Below are positions 1 through 7,984 of a DNA stretch of 64,000 bases, piece by piece. The notes under the pieces are model-generated. The model ran no database searches, had not been told where the DNA came from, and was given only the letters and a program-made list of their open reading frames with translations. This stretch comes from Thermoanaerobaculales bacterium (lineage in GTDB: Bacteria; Acidobacteriota; Thermoanaerobaculia; Thermoanaerobaculales; Sulfomarinibacteraceae), in contig JALOLD010000010.1 of the NCBI GenBank assembly GCA_025456145.1, positions 27,048 through 91,047 of the forward strand, given 5' to 3'. The translations under genes and the position numbers were made by a program. Positions within the stretch are counted from its first letter, which is position 1; each line of letters starts with the position of its first letter.

Positions 1-1
1 C

Positions 2-1300
2 GCGAGCTGGGACTTCAAGAACGCCACCGCCGACGACCGGAACTACGCCGACTGGACCTATCGACCGGGCGAGAGCCGGCGATTCTCGAAGAACCAGAGC
101 TCGGCCTATGCCGAGGGCGCGGAGCTCAACCACCGCAACCTCGTGCCGACCGCGAGCTATCTGACCCTCGAGGGGCACGCCGCGAGCGACACCTGGTTCG
201 CCTGTCTCGACGACGGCGATATGCTCCCCGACCTGGCGATCGGCCGCCTCCCGGTGGTGAGCCCCGCCGAGCTCGACCAGGTCGTCGACAAGACCATCGC
301 CTTCGCGTCGGCGCCGCCGGTCGGCCCATGGCGACGCAACCTCCTCTTCATCGCCAACGAGAGCGAGGGGTTCCAGCGGCGCAGCGACCGGATCGCCGAT
401 CACTACGCCGGGCTCGGCTATGTCCCGATCAAGATCTACCCCCACCCCTCCGAGCCGGCAAACGAGCACCACAGCCGGCGGATTCTCGAGATCATGGACG
501 GCGGCGTGCTCACGGTGCACTTCATCGGGCATGGGGGGCGGTACATCTGGCGCACCGGCCCGCCGGACCTCGCCAAGAACCACGACCTGTTCACCCTCGA
601 GCACCTCGACAAGCTCGCTCCCAACCGGCGCCTCCCGGTGGTCCTCAGCCTGACCTGCTACTCCGCGCCGTTCGACCACCCGACCGCCGACTCGATCGGC
701 GAGAAGCTGCTGCGGGTCGCCGATCGCGGCGCCGTCGCGGTGTTTGCCGCCTCGTGGCGCAACAGCCCGTCACCGGCGATGGGTGAGAGCCTGCTCGCCG
801 AGCTGACGACCCCGGGCGTCACCATCGGCGAGGCGATCATGCGGGCCAAGCGGGAGTTCCGCAGCGACATGCTCATCCAGACCTACAACCTGCTCGGCGA
901 TCCTGCGGTGCCGGTCGCGCCCCCCGGCCGGCAGCTCGAGCTCGAGCTCGGGCCGAACGACTCGGGTTTTTTGTTGCGGGGACGCCTGCCCGACGCGCTC
1001 GGAGCAGGGTCGCTCCTCGCCGAGTGGGTGACCGCCGACGGCACGACGATCCGTGAGGACCGGATGGACCTTCGGGGCGTCGATCTCGAGCTTGCCCTCG
1101 ACAGCGGAGAGCTCGCCGACGGTGTCGAGCTCGCCGGCGTGCGTGTCTACGTCTGGGACGAAGGTCGTGGGGTCGACGGGATCGGCTGGGCCGGGCTCCC
1201 CGCGGCCGGCGAGGCCGGGCCGGCGGGGCTCCCCCCCGACGACGCCGGAGATGGTGGCGAGGTGATCGACCGCGAACGCCGGTCGGAGGAGGAGCCGTGA
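2..1300 (+). CDS. C25 (gingipain-like) cysteine peptidase, 5'-truncated by window edge
   Basis: The reading frame is open from the first bases of the window, so the N-terminus lies outside it. The visible part resembles the catalytic domain of Peptidase_C25 (gingipain R/K family). PDLAIGRLPV is the typical 'DIAIGRLP' block. A GHGG motif carries the expected catalytic His (codon 530-532), and SLTCYS carries the expected catalytic Cys (codon 656-658), so the dyad looks intact. Beyond roughly codon 910 the protein becomes a beta-rich C-terminal region. Such enzymes are normally secreted; the secretion signal cannot be seen here. The stop overlaps the start of the next small secreted protein, implying translational coupling. 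Family assignment is good; substrate is unknown. Confidence 0.82.
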   Translation, partial: ASWDFKNATADDRNYADWTYRPGESRRFSKNQSSAYAEGAELNHRNLVPTASYLTLEGHAASDTWFACLDDGDMLPDLAIGRLPVVSPAELDQVVDKTIAFASAPPVGPWRRNLLFIANESEGFQRRSDRIADHYAGLGYVPIKIYPHPSEPANEHHSRRILEIMDGGVLTVHFIGHGGRYIWRTGPPDLAKNHDLFTLEHLDKLAPNRRLPVVLSLTCYSAPFDHPTADSIGEKLLRVADRGAVAVFAASWRNSPSPAMGESLLAELTTPGVTIGEAIMRAKREFRSDMLIQTYNLLGDPAVPVAPPGRQLELELGPNDSGFLLRGRLPDALGAGSLLAEWVTADGTTIREDRMDLRGVDLELALDSGELADGVELAGVRVYVWDEGRGVDGIGWAGLPAAGEAGPAGLPPDDAGDGGEVIDRERRSEEEP

Positions 1301-1737
1301 TGAAGTTCTGGTGCACCGTCGTGATCGCCGTGCTGCTGCTCGCGCTCGGATTCGGTCCGGGCGAGGCCGCGGCCGAGACGCCCGAGCCGACCCCGCCGGC
1401 GGAGAGCGGGAACGGCGGGGAGGGCGCCGAGGGGACCGCCGAAGAGCCGCCGGCCAACACGCTCCGGTGGACGACGGCGAGCGAGGTCGACAACTTCGGC
1501 TTCGACATCTACCGGGCCCTCGTCGAGGACGGGCCGTTCGACCGGATCACCGCCGAGCCCCTGCCGGGCGCCGGCACGACCGACGAGCCGCAGAACTACG
1601 TCTTCGTCGATGTCGACATCGACCCGACCCGGGACTACTTCTACTACATCGAGAGCATCTCGCTCGGCGGCGTGCGCGAGAAGTTCAGCCCGGTGATCCG
1701 CGCCCCGGCCAAGCGACCCGGCGAAGGCAAAGACTGA
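1297..1737 (+). CDS. small secreted protein with fibronectin-III-like domain
   Basis: About 146 residues. An N-terminal hydrophobic signal peptide (FWCTVVIAVLLLALGF) is followed by a Pro/Glu/Gly-rich low-complexity linker. A single beta-sandwich-like segment follows, starting LRWTTASEVDNFGFDIYRA and ending with the YYIESISLGG strand. The 'W-T-T-A-S-E-x-D-N-x-G-F-x-I-Y-R' opening is typical of FnIII-like domains next to secreted peptidases and sorting regions. The start could be GTG 1297 (4-base overlap with the upstream stop) or ATG 1300; GGAGGAGG lies just upstream and suits either. The coupling suggests it works with the C25 peptidase, perhaps as a surface or substrate-binding partner. That role is inference. 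Confidence 0.7.
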   Translation: MMKFWCTVVIAVLLLALGFGPGEAAAETPEPTPPAESGNGGEGAEGTAEEPPANTLRWTTASEVDNFGFDIYRALVEDGPFDRITAEPLPGAGTTDEPQNYVFVDVDIDPTRDYFYYIESISLGGVREKFSPVIRAPAKRPGEGKD

Positions 1738-1861
1738 GCGCTCAAGACGTTCGGCCACGGACTCCGGTTCGGTGATTCACACCACGGATTTCCTGACGCG
1801 CGTGCTCTAGGGTTGAGATGCGACCCTGCGCGCCCGACCCGTGGTCGAGAGAGAGGACGCC

Positions 1862-4300
1862 GTGATCGAAACCCGCCAGATTCTCGAGGAGCTCGAGCTC
1901 AGGAACGTGCTGGCGACGTCGGCGACGGGCGCTGTCTTTCTCGCGGGCGACCCGACCACCGGCGACGACGTCGTCATCAAAATGGTGAGCTGCGCGGTGC
2001 CCGGGGCCGAGGAGAAGGTCCGGCGGCTCTTCCTCGAGATGGCTTCGGCGGCGCGATCGGCCCCGATCGCGGCCATGCCGCGGCTGACCGACCACGGCCT
2101 CACTCCGGAGGGGGACGGCTTCCTCGTGATGGATCTGGTCGAGGGGCGAACTCTCGACACCTTTGACGACATCCCGGCCTTTGCCGCGGTCAACATCCTG
2201 CTCGACATCTTGTCCTGTATCGAGGATCTCGCCCGGCTCTCCACGGCCCACCTCAACCTGAAGTCGAACAACATCCTCGTCACCAACTCCCCGAGGGACG
2301 ACCGGGCGGTGGTGCTCGGCTTCGGGACGAGCGCGACCCTGGTCCACGCCGGCCCTGGCGTTCCGGTTCCGGCCGAGGATCCCCATCTCGCGCCCGAGCT
2401 CGTCGCGGGGAACCTGCTCCCCGCCGACCAGCGTTGGAGGAGCGATCTCTTCTCCTTCGGTGTCATCGCCTGCGGCATGCTCGGCGCCGAGATCGAGGCC
2501 AACGGCTACGACCGCCCGATCGTCACCCTCACCGAGCCGGTCCGCTCGGCGCTGCCCGAGGCCGAGCCCCTCGAGGAGATCCTCGGTCGCGTCATGGCGC
2601 CCGACCCGATGCTGCGCGGCGACTCGCCGTCTGATGTCCGCGACCCGCTGATCAGGGCGCTGCCCGACCCGCCGTCGATGATCGGCGTCGCGGCGGCCGC
2701 GGCTACGGTCGAGCCGCCGACCTTCGACCCCAACCGGACCGACCCCTCCTTCGAGGCGCCGACCGTCGAGGCCGGGCCTGCCGCCCCCCCGCCCCCCGCC
2801 GGGGAGGTCGACCGGGAGGCGGTGACCGACGTGATGGAGATCGGCGACGACTGGCCGGCGGTGCTGTTCGACGACCCCGAGCTGCCGGCGAGCCTCGATC
2901 CGGCCGAGGATACCGACGTCAGCAACCCGGTTCCGCCAGACGTCTGGGTCCCACCGGCGACCGCCGAGGCGGTCGAGGCGGTCGGTCCGACGGCGACCTC
3001 GGCGACCGTCGGCGGTGGCCGGCGGGTGTCTCGCCTCGAGCTCGCGGTGGTCGCCGCGGTGGTGATCGTGCTCGGCGGCATCATCGCCTTTACCTGGTCG
3101 ACCTCCGCCAGACGCGACCGGGCGCCGGTCGTCGCCGGCGTCGCCCAGGTGCCGGATCGGGACGGCGACGAGACCCTCGTGCCGCCGCCTCCCGACGCCA
3201 ACCTGTTCGACGACCTGCTCAAGATCCGGGGGTTGGTGGATGCCGGAGACCTCGAGTCGGCCCGCGCCGCCCTCGACGAGCTCGAGAGCCGGGACGACGT
3301 GTCGATGACCTCGGACGAGGCCGCGCTCTACGAGAGCCTGGTCGCCGCGGTCGCCGAGGAGGCCGGCCGGACGACGGCCATCGCGGACCTCAGAAACGGC
3401 CTCGCCCACGGCAGCATCAAGATGGTGCGGCGCGGCGCCGCCGGTCTTTCCGGGATGAGCCCGATCGAGATCGCCGCCGAAGACGGCCTCGCCGACGACC
3501 TCCAACAGGCTCGGCAGGTGATCGGGCTGCACACCCGGATGTGGGACGCGTACAACGCGGGCGACTATCTCGGGGCGATCTCGGCGAGCAACGAGCTGGC
3601 CCACGAGCTGCCGGGCTACAGCGGCGCCGGCGAGGTCCGCGAGCAGTCCGCCGACGCGATCGAGGCGCGCGCCGAAGCCCACCTCGCCGGGAATGAGTAC
3701 GACAGCGCCCTCGCGGTCTTCGAGAGCCTCCTCCGGGTGTGGCCGGACCGGGCGGGGCTGCCGGCCCGGGTCGACCGGTGCCGCGAGCAGCTCGCGATCA
3801 CCCGTCGGGAGGAGTCGGTCATCACCGCGGCCCTCGCCATGGGGCAGGCCGGAGATCCCGAGGGCGGTCTCGCCCGGCTCGACTCGATCGCCGGCGAGAC
3901 CCGATTGGCTGACGAGGTGGCGGCGGCCCGCTCGACCCTCGAGGCGAAGCTCGCCGCGCTCGACGCCGGCGCCCCGAGGGTCGAGCTCGCGACCGCGGTC
4001 GAGCTCTCCTTCAAGAAGAACGAGCGTCTGACGATCCCCTTCCGGGCGACCGACGACCACCGGGTCGAGGAGGTCGTCGTCCACGCCCGGAACCAGAACG
4101 ACGAGGCCTACCTCGAGATCCCGCTCGAGGCCGATGACCAGGGGCTCTACCCGTTCGTCGTGACCCCCGAGCTGCACGGCAACACCGACGTCGTGTTCTA
4201 CGTCGTCGCGGTCGACCGCAGCGGCCACGTCGGCCGGCTCGGCAGCAGCGATCAGCCGCTGACGATCGTCCGGTCGAAGTGGTTCAAGAAGCTGCTCTGA
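1862..4300 (+). CDS. membrane-anchored pseudokinase with repeat-rich C-terminal domain
   Basis: About 812 residues from GTG 1862, preceded by GAGAGAGGA; GTG 1841 is an alternative. Residues about 15-270 follow a bacterial Ser/Thr kinase fold. There is a Gly-loop region, the VAIK-type lysine in VVIKMVS, an HRD-equivalent HLNLKSNN, a DFG-equivalent GFG, an APE in HLAPELVAG, and SDLFSFGV. The catalytic Asp of HRD is Asn and the DFG Asp is Gly, so catalysis is probably lost. A Pro/Asp-rich linker leads to one transmembrane helix (about residues 390-415). Beyond it is an alpha-helical TPR-like region (about 440-690) and a beta-rich C-terminus. This resembles PknB-type receptor kinases turned scaffold. 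It stands alone between the peptidase pair and yraN. Confidence 0.75.
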   Translation: MIETRQILEELELRNVLATSATGAVFLAGDPTTGDDVVIKMVSCAVPGAEEKVRRLFLEMASAARSAPIAAMPRLTDHGLTPEGDGFLVMDLVEGRTLDTFDDIPAFAAVNILLDILSCIEDLARLSTAHLNLKSNNILVTNSPRDDRAVVLGFGTSATLVHAGPGVPVPAEDPHLAPELVAGNLLPADQRWRSDLFSFGVIACGMLGAEIEANGYDRPIVTLTEPVRSALPEAEPLEEILGRVMAPDPMLRGDSPSDVRDPLIRALPDPPSMIGVAAAAATVEPPTFDPNRTDPSFEAPTVEAGPAAPPPPAGEVDREAVTDVMEIGDDWPAVLFDDPELPASLDPAEDTDVSNPVPPDVWVPPATAEAVEAVGPTATSATVGGGRRVSRLELAVVAAVVIVLGGIIAFTWSTSARRDRAPVVAGVAQVPDRDGDETLVPPPPDANLFDDLLKIRGLVDAGDLESARAALDELESRDDVSMTSDEAALYESLVAAVAEEAGRTTAIADLRNGLAHGSIKMVRRGAAGLSGMSPIEIAAEDGLADDLQQARQVIGLHTRMWDAYNAGDYLGAISASNELAHELPGYSGAGEVREQSADAIEARAEAHLAGNEYDSALAVFESLLRVWPDRAGLPARVDRCREQLAITRREESVITAALAMGQAGDPEGGLARLDSIAGETRLADEVAAARSTLEAKLAALDAGAPRVELATAVELSFKKNERLTIPFRATDDHRVEEVVVHARNQNDEAYLEIPLEADDQGLYPFVVTPELHGNTDVVFYVVAVDRSGHVGRLGSSDQPLTIVRSKWFKKLL

Positions 4301-4312
4301 CCGGACACGGGC

Positions 4313-4702
4313 TCAGAGCAATCGGCCGCGGTCGGGGCTGAAGGCGTTGCGGTGGTGGCGGATGCTCCAGTACGGCGGACGCCGTAGGCGCTCGACCGTG
4401 ACGACGTCGAAGCGGCACGGCCGGTTCCACAGGTCGTGGCTCGACAGGTAGGCCGACGACACCCGGACCAGGGCCTCGCGCTTCGCCCGGTCGACGGCGG
4501 CGGCGGCGCCGCCGAAGCCGGCGCTCGAGCGCATCTTGACCTCGACGAAGACGATCTCGCGGCGCCTTTCGGCGACCAGGTCGAGCTCGCCGCCGGCTGC
4601 CCGCCAGTTACGGTCGCGGATGCGGTAGCCCTTGAGCACGAGCAGCAGCCATGCGACCCACTCCGCCCGCCGACCGAGAGACTGCCGGTTCACGGGGACC
4701 AT
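4313..4702 (-). CDS. yraN: YraN/UPF0102 family nuclease-like protein
   Basis: 129 residues, normal length for UPF0102. The protein shows the conserved N-terminal LGRRAEWVA helix, then GYRIRDRNWRA, GGELDLVAE (residues 37-44) and VFVEVKMR (51-58). These supply the Glu/Asp/Glu-x-Lys pattern of the restriction-endonuclease-like fold shared with Holliday junction resolvases. The family is widespread, often near rnhB or rsmI, and its exact role is unsettled. ATG 4702 is preceded by GGTGAGG at suitable spacing. It is divergent from queA with only about 58 bases between the starts, so the two promoters must share that gap. Confidence 0.88.
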   Translation of the reverse strand: MVPVNRQSLGRRAEWVAWLLLVLKGYRIRDRNWRAAGGELDLVAERRREIVFVEVKMRSSAGFGGAAAAVDRAKREALVRVSSAYLSSHDLWNRPCRFDVVTVERLRRPPYWSIRHHRNAFSPDRGRLL

Positions 4703-4760
4703 TGTGCCTCACCGGCCGAGCCGCCGGCCCTGCTCGGCCTCACCGTCGTATCATGCCGCG

Positions 4761-5789
4761 GTGCGAACCGACGACTTCGACTACGCTCTCCCGGCGGACC
4801 GGATCGCCCAGCAACCGGCGCCGCGTGGCTCCTCGCGGCTGCTCGTCCTCGACCGCGCCGATGGCAGGATCGAGCACCGCAGGGTCTCCGATCTGCCGGA
4901 TCTCCTCCGGCCGCGGGATCTGCTGCTGCTCAACGACACCCGGGTGATCCCGGCGCGGCTCCATGCGTGCCGTCCGACCGGGCGCCGCTTCGAGCTTCTG
5001 CTGCTGCGCGAGCTCGGCGGGGGCGCCTGGGAGACCCTGGTGCGGCCAGGCTCGCGGACCCGCCCCGGGGAGCGGCTCGAGCTGGCCGACGGCGGTGTCG
5101 CGGTACCCCTCGAGCGGCGCGGCGACGGCCGCTGGGCGGTGGCCTTCGACCCCGCTCTCGGGCTCGACCGTCTCGAGGAGATCGGCGAGGTTCCGCTGCC
5201 CCCCTACATCGCCCGGCCGGACGGGGCGACGCCGGCCGATCGGGAGACCTACCAGACGGTGTACGCCGCGACGCCGGGCGCGGTCGCCGCACCGACCGCC
5301 GGCCTCCACTTCAGCCGCGAGCTGCTCGAGGCCGTCACCGTGCGGGGCGTCGAGCCCGCCTACCTCACCCTGCACGTCGGGCTCGGGACCTTCCGGCCGG
5401 TCGCCGCGGAGCGGGTGGCCGACCACCGGATGCACAGCGAGTGGTACCGCTTCTCGGAGCACACGGCGGCGGCGGTCAACACGGCCCTCGCGAACGACCG
5501 GAGGGTCGTCTGCGTCGGGACGACGGCGGTTCGCGCTCTCGAGGGGGCGCTGGCGGCCGGTCGGGGAGTGGTCGCGCCGGGCGACGCCTGGACCGACATC
5601 TTCATCACCCCGGGCTTCACCTTCTCGGGCGCCGGCGCGCTGCTCACCAACTTCCACCTGCCGCGGTCGACCCTGCTCATGCTGGTCAGCGCTTTCGCCG
5701 GGCGCGAGCTCGTGCTCGAGGCCTACCGGGAGGCGATCGTCTCCGGTTACCGCTTCTACTCCTACGGCGACGCGATGCTGATCGTCTGA
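4761..5789 (+). CDS. queA: tRNA preQ1(34) S-adenosylmethionine ribosyltransferase-isomerase QueA
   Basis: 342 residues from GTG 4761. This start gives the family's usual opening (VRTDDFDYALPADRIAQQPA); an upstream ATG would add 43 non-homologous residues. QueA transfers the ribosyl part of SAM to preQ1 at the wobble base of tRNA to make epoxyqueuosine. Visible family blocks include LLLNDTRVIPARL, PLPPYIARP, ETYQTVYA, GAVAAPTAGLHF, LHVGLGTFRPV and NFHLPRSTLLMLVSAFAG near the C-terminus. Length matches the family. No other queuosine genes are in the window. A TATCAT hexamer lies only 6 bases before the GTG, so transcription may begin at or near the start codon; this is weak evidence. Confidence 0.95.
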   Translation: MRTDDFDYALPADRIAQQPAPRGSSRLLVLDRADGRIEHRRVSDLPDLLRPRDLLLLNDTRVIPARLHACRPTGRRFELLLLRELGGGAWETLVRPGSRTRPGERLELADGGVAVPLERRGDGRWAVAFDPALGLDRLEEIGEVPLPPYIARPDGATPADRETYQTVYAATPGAVAAPTAGLHFSRELLEAVTVRGVEPAYLTLHVGLGTFRPVAAERVADHRMHSEWYRFSEHTAAAVNTALANDRRVVCVGTTAVRALEGALAAGRGVVAPGDAWTDIFITPGFTFSGAGALLTNFHLPRSTLLMLVSAFAGRELVLEAYREAIVSGYRFYSYGDAMLIV

Positions 5790-5807
5790 TCGGGGGTGGC
5801 GGGGACC

Positions 5808-5830
5808 GACCCGGCTCCGGCTGCCGGGTC
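5808..5830 (+). terminator. hairpin downstream of queA
   Basis: A perfect 8-bp stem (GACCCGGC / GCCGGGTC) with a 7-base loop lies 18 bases after the queA stop. There is no T-run, so it is a weak or bidirectional terminator candidate between queA and the convergent ccoS. The remaining bases to 6038 show nothing else I can support. Confidence 0.35.
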
Positions 5831-6038
5831 AGCCGGTGGGGGCGGGGTCACGGAGTGGTTCGGGGTGGGGTGCAGGAAGGGAAACGGCCGCAGGGGGCTC
5901 GTTTGACGGCGGTGGGAGACGCCCGGCGCCCCGGTCGCCCGATCGTCGGATCGGGCTCGTCGGTCCGGAGACCGAGGGCGGAGGGCGGCAACGTCATTGG
6001 CTTCATCAATAGAAGATTGTCGCGGAAAGGCGGCGAGG

Positions 6039-6206
6039 TTACTCTCCGTCGCCTCGGCGAACCCGGTCGTCGTCGTCGAGCAGCACCCGCTGAGCGGGCG
6101 TCTCGAGATCGTCCATCTGCCCGGTTCGGGTCGCCCAGATGAAGGCGGCGACGCCGGCCGCCGCGAGGAGGAGCGCGACCGGAAGCGCGATGAAGACCAC
6201 CGACAT
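6039..6206 (-). CDS. ccoS: cbb3-type oxidase assembly protein CcoS
   Basis: A 55-residue protein from ATG 6206. Upstream in-frame ATGs would add a basic non-family extension. It has one N-terminal transmembrane helix (VVFIALPVALLLAAAGVAAF) followed by FIWATRTGQMDDLETPAQRVL, the CcoS signature in which a 'W-a-x-r-x-G-Q-y/f-D-D-l-x-t-P' block follows the helix. CcoS is needed for cofactor insertion into the CcoN subunit of cbb3 oxidase and normally sits directly after ccoI. Here ccoI is nearby on the same strand but is separated by the oppositely oriented MscS gene. Short length makes frame choice important, but the motif match is strong. Confidence 0.85.
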   Translation of the reverse strand: MSVVFIALPVALLLAAAGVAAFIWATRTGQMDDLETPAQRVLLDDDDRVRRGDGE

Positions 6207-6328
6207 GGGTCGATTATGACTCATGCGGGGATGACGGTGGCGCCGTCGGCTGGCGGGACGCCGGCCTCGCGTTATCATGATGACCGGATTCGACGGGGCC
6301 TCGAGCGAGGCGGGATTGGAGGTCGCAG

Positions 6329-7981
6329 ATGGCCGGCCGTGAAGCGTTGTGGCGACGTGCGGGGGTGCTGCTTGGCGTCGCGCTGATCGCGGTCGCGATC
6401 CCGGTGCGAGCCGAGGACACCCCGCCCGACCGGGCCGAGGAGCCGACCGGCGCCTTCGAGCTCGGGGTGGAGATCGCCGACGTCGAGATCGACGGCGAGA
6501 TCCTGTTCAGCGTCCGGGGCGTGTCCGCCTACCCGGCGGATCGCCGGGCGAGGGAGATCGCCGCCAGGATCGTCGCGGTCGCTCGCGACCCGGCGGTGGT
6601 GCCCGAGGATGTCGTCGTCGTCGACGGTCCGAACTCCTCGGAGCTGCGGGCCGGCGAGCAGGTCCTGATGCTCGTGGTCGACGCCGACGCCGAGCTCAAC
6701 CGTCTGTCGAGGCACGACCTCGGCCTCGCTCTCACAGGCCGGATTCGCGACGCGATCAGCGTCTACCGCGAGGGACGGTCGCGCGAGGCGCTGGTCCGAG
6801 CCGCCGTCACCACCGCCATCGCCACCGCAGTCCTTGTGCTCGCACTGCTCGTGCTGCGCTGGGGCTGGCGACGGCTGGACGCGGGCCTCGCGGCGAGGGT
6901 CGAGCGCAGCGTCCAGGCGATCGGGAGCGCCCCGGCGAGGCTGATCCGCCCCGGCGACGTCGAGCGGTCGGTGCGGACCGGTCTGCGCTGGCTCCATCTG
7001 CTGGCGGTGGTGGTTCTCGTGCTCGGGTACCTCGAGGTGGTGTTCGGCCTCTTCCCCTGGACCAGGTGGATGCACCGGCGGCTCTTCGAGTGGACCGTCG
7101 GACCGCTCGAGACCATCGGCGGGGCGGTGCTCGACCAGATCCCCAACCTGATCTTTCTGGTCGTCCTGGTGGTGGTCGTCCGGTTGGTCCTCCGGGTCAT
7201 CCGAGTCTTTTTCGACGCCGTCGGTCGGGGAGCGATCACCGTCGGCGAGTTCGACCCCGAGTGGGCCAGACCGACCTACAACATCGTCCGCCTGGCGCTC
7301 GTCGCCTTCAGCATCGTGGTCGCCTACCCGTACATTCCGGGGTCGGGGTCGGCCGCCTTCAAGGGCGTCTCGATCTTCGCCGGTGTCATCTTCTCGCTCG
7401 GCTCGTCGTCGATCGTCTCCAACGTCATCGCCGGCTACACCATGACCTACCGCCGCGCCTACCGGGTCGGGGACCGGGTCCGGATCGGTGGCGTGATGGG
7501 GGACGTCACCGACATCCGGCTCCAGGTCACCAAGCTGCGCACGCCGAAGAACGAGGAGGTCGTCGTTCCGAACTCGCTGGTGCTGGGCAGCGAGGTCACC
7601 AACTACACGAGCTTCGCGAAAAGCCGCGGTCTGATCCTCCACACCACGGTCGGGATCGGCTACGAGACCCCGTGGCGGCAGGTCGAGGCGATGCTGCTCA
7701 TGGCCGCCGGGCGGACCCCGGGTCTGCTCACCGAGCCTCCGCCCTTCGTCCTCAAGACCCTGCTCGGCGACTACTGCGTCACCTTTGAGCTCAATGCCTA
7801 CACCGACACGCCGGCGGCGATGCTCGCCGTCTACTCGAGTCTCCACGCCAACATCCTCGACGTCTTCAACGAGTACGGGGTGCAGATCATGACCCCGAGC
7901 TACGTCGCCGATCCCGAGGTCGCGAAGGTGGTGCCGCCCGGCCAGCTGTACGCCGAGCCCGCGGTGGCGCCGGAGGAGTGA
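6329..7981 (+). CDS. MscS-family mechanosensitive ion channel
   Basis: 550 residues; ATG 6329 is preceded by GGAGGT. The N-terminus looks like a signal peptide (residues 1-27) followed by a periplasmic domain to about 150. Transmembrane helices follow at about 158-180, 222-244, 268-292 and 319-338. The pore-lining helix is GVSIFAGVIFSLGSSSIVSN (about 345-364), Gly/Ala/Ser-rich as in MscS TM3. The cytoplasmic beta domain has YRVGDRVRIGGVMGDVTDI and VVVPNSLVLGSEVTNYT, the MscS hallmark. The large N-terminal extension places it among the longer MscS-like channels. It probably opens on membrane tension to protect against osmotic downshock. It splits ccoS from ccoI, which suggests a rearrangement rather than a functional link. 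Confidence 0.9.
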   Translation: MAGREALWRRAGVLLGVALIAVAIPVRAEDTPPDRAEEPTGAFELGVEIADVEIDGEILFSVRGVSAYPADRRAREIAARIVAVARDPAVVPEDVVVVDGPNSSELRAGEQVLMLVVDADAELNRLSRHDLGLALTGRIRDAISVYREGRSREALVRAAVTTAIATAVLVLALLVLRWGWRRLDAGLAARVERSVQAIGSAPARLIRPGDVERSVRTGLRWLHLLAVVVLVLGYLEVVFGLFPWTRWMHRRLFEWTVGPLETIGGAVLDQIPNLIFLVVLVVVVRLVLRVIRVFFDAVGRGAITVGEFDPEWARPTYNIVRLALVAFSIVVAYPYIPGSGSAAFKGVSIFAGVIFSLGSSSIVSNVIAGYTMTYRRAYRVGDRVRIGGVMGDVTDIRLQVTKLRTPKNEEVVVPNSLVLGSEVTNYTSFAKSRGLILHTTVGIGYETPWRQVEAMLLMAAGRTPGLLTEPPPFVLKTLLGDYCVTFELNAYTDTPAAMLAVYSSLHANILDVFNEYGVQIMTPSYVADPEVAKVVPPGQLYAEPAVAPEE

Positions 7982-7984
7982 CCC

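Noticed and set aside
1742..4228. Very long open frame antisense to the pseudokinase gene
   Set aside because: It mirrors codons of the real gene, has no family motifs and an Arg/Gly/Asp composition typical of GC-rich antisense frames.
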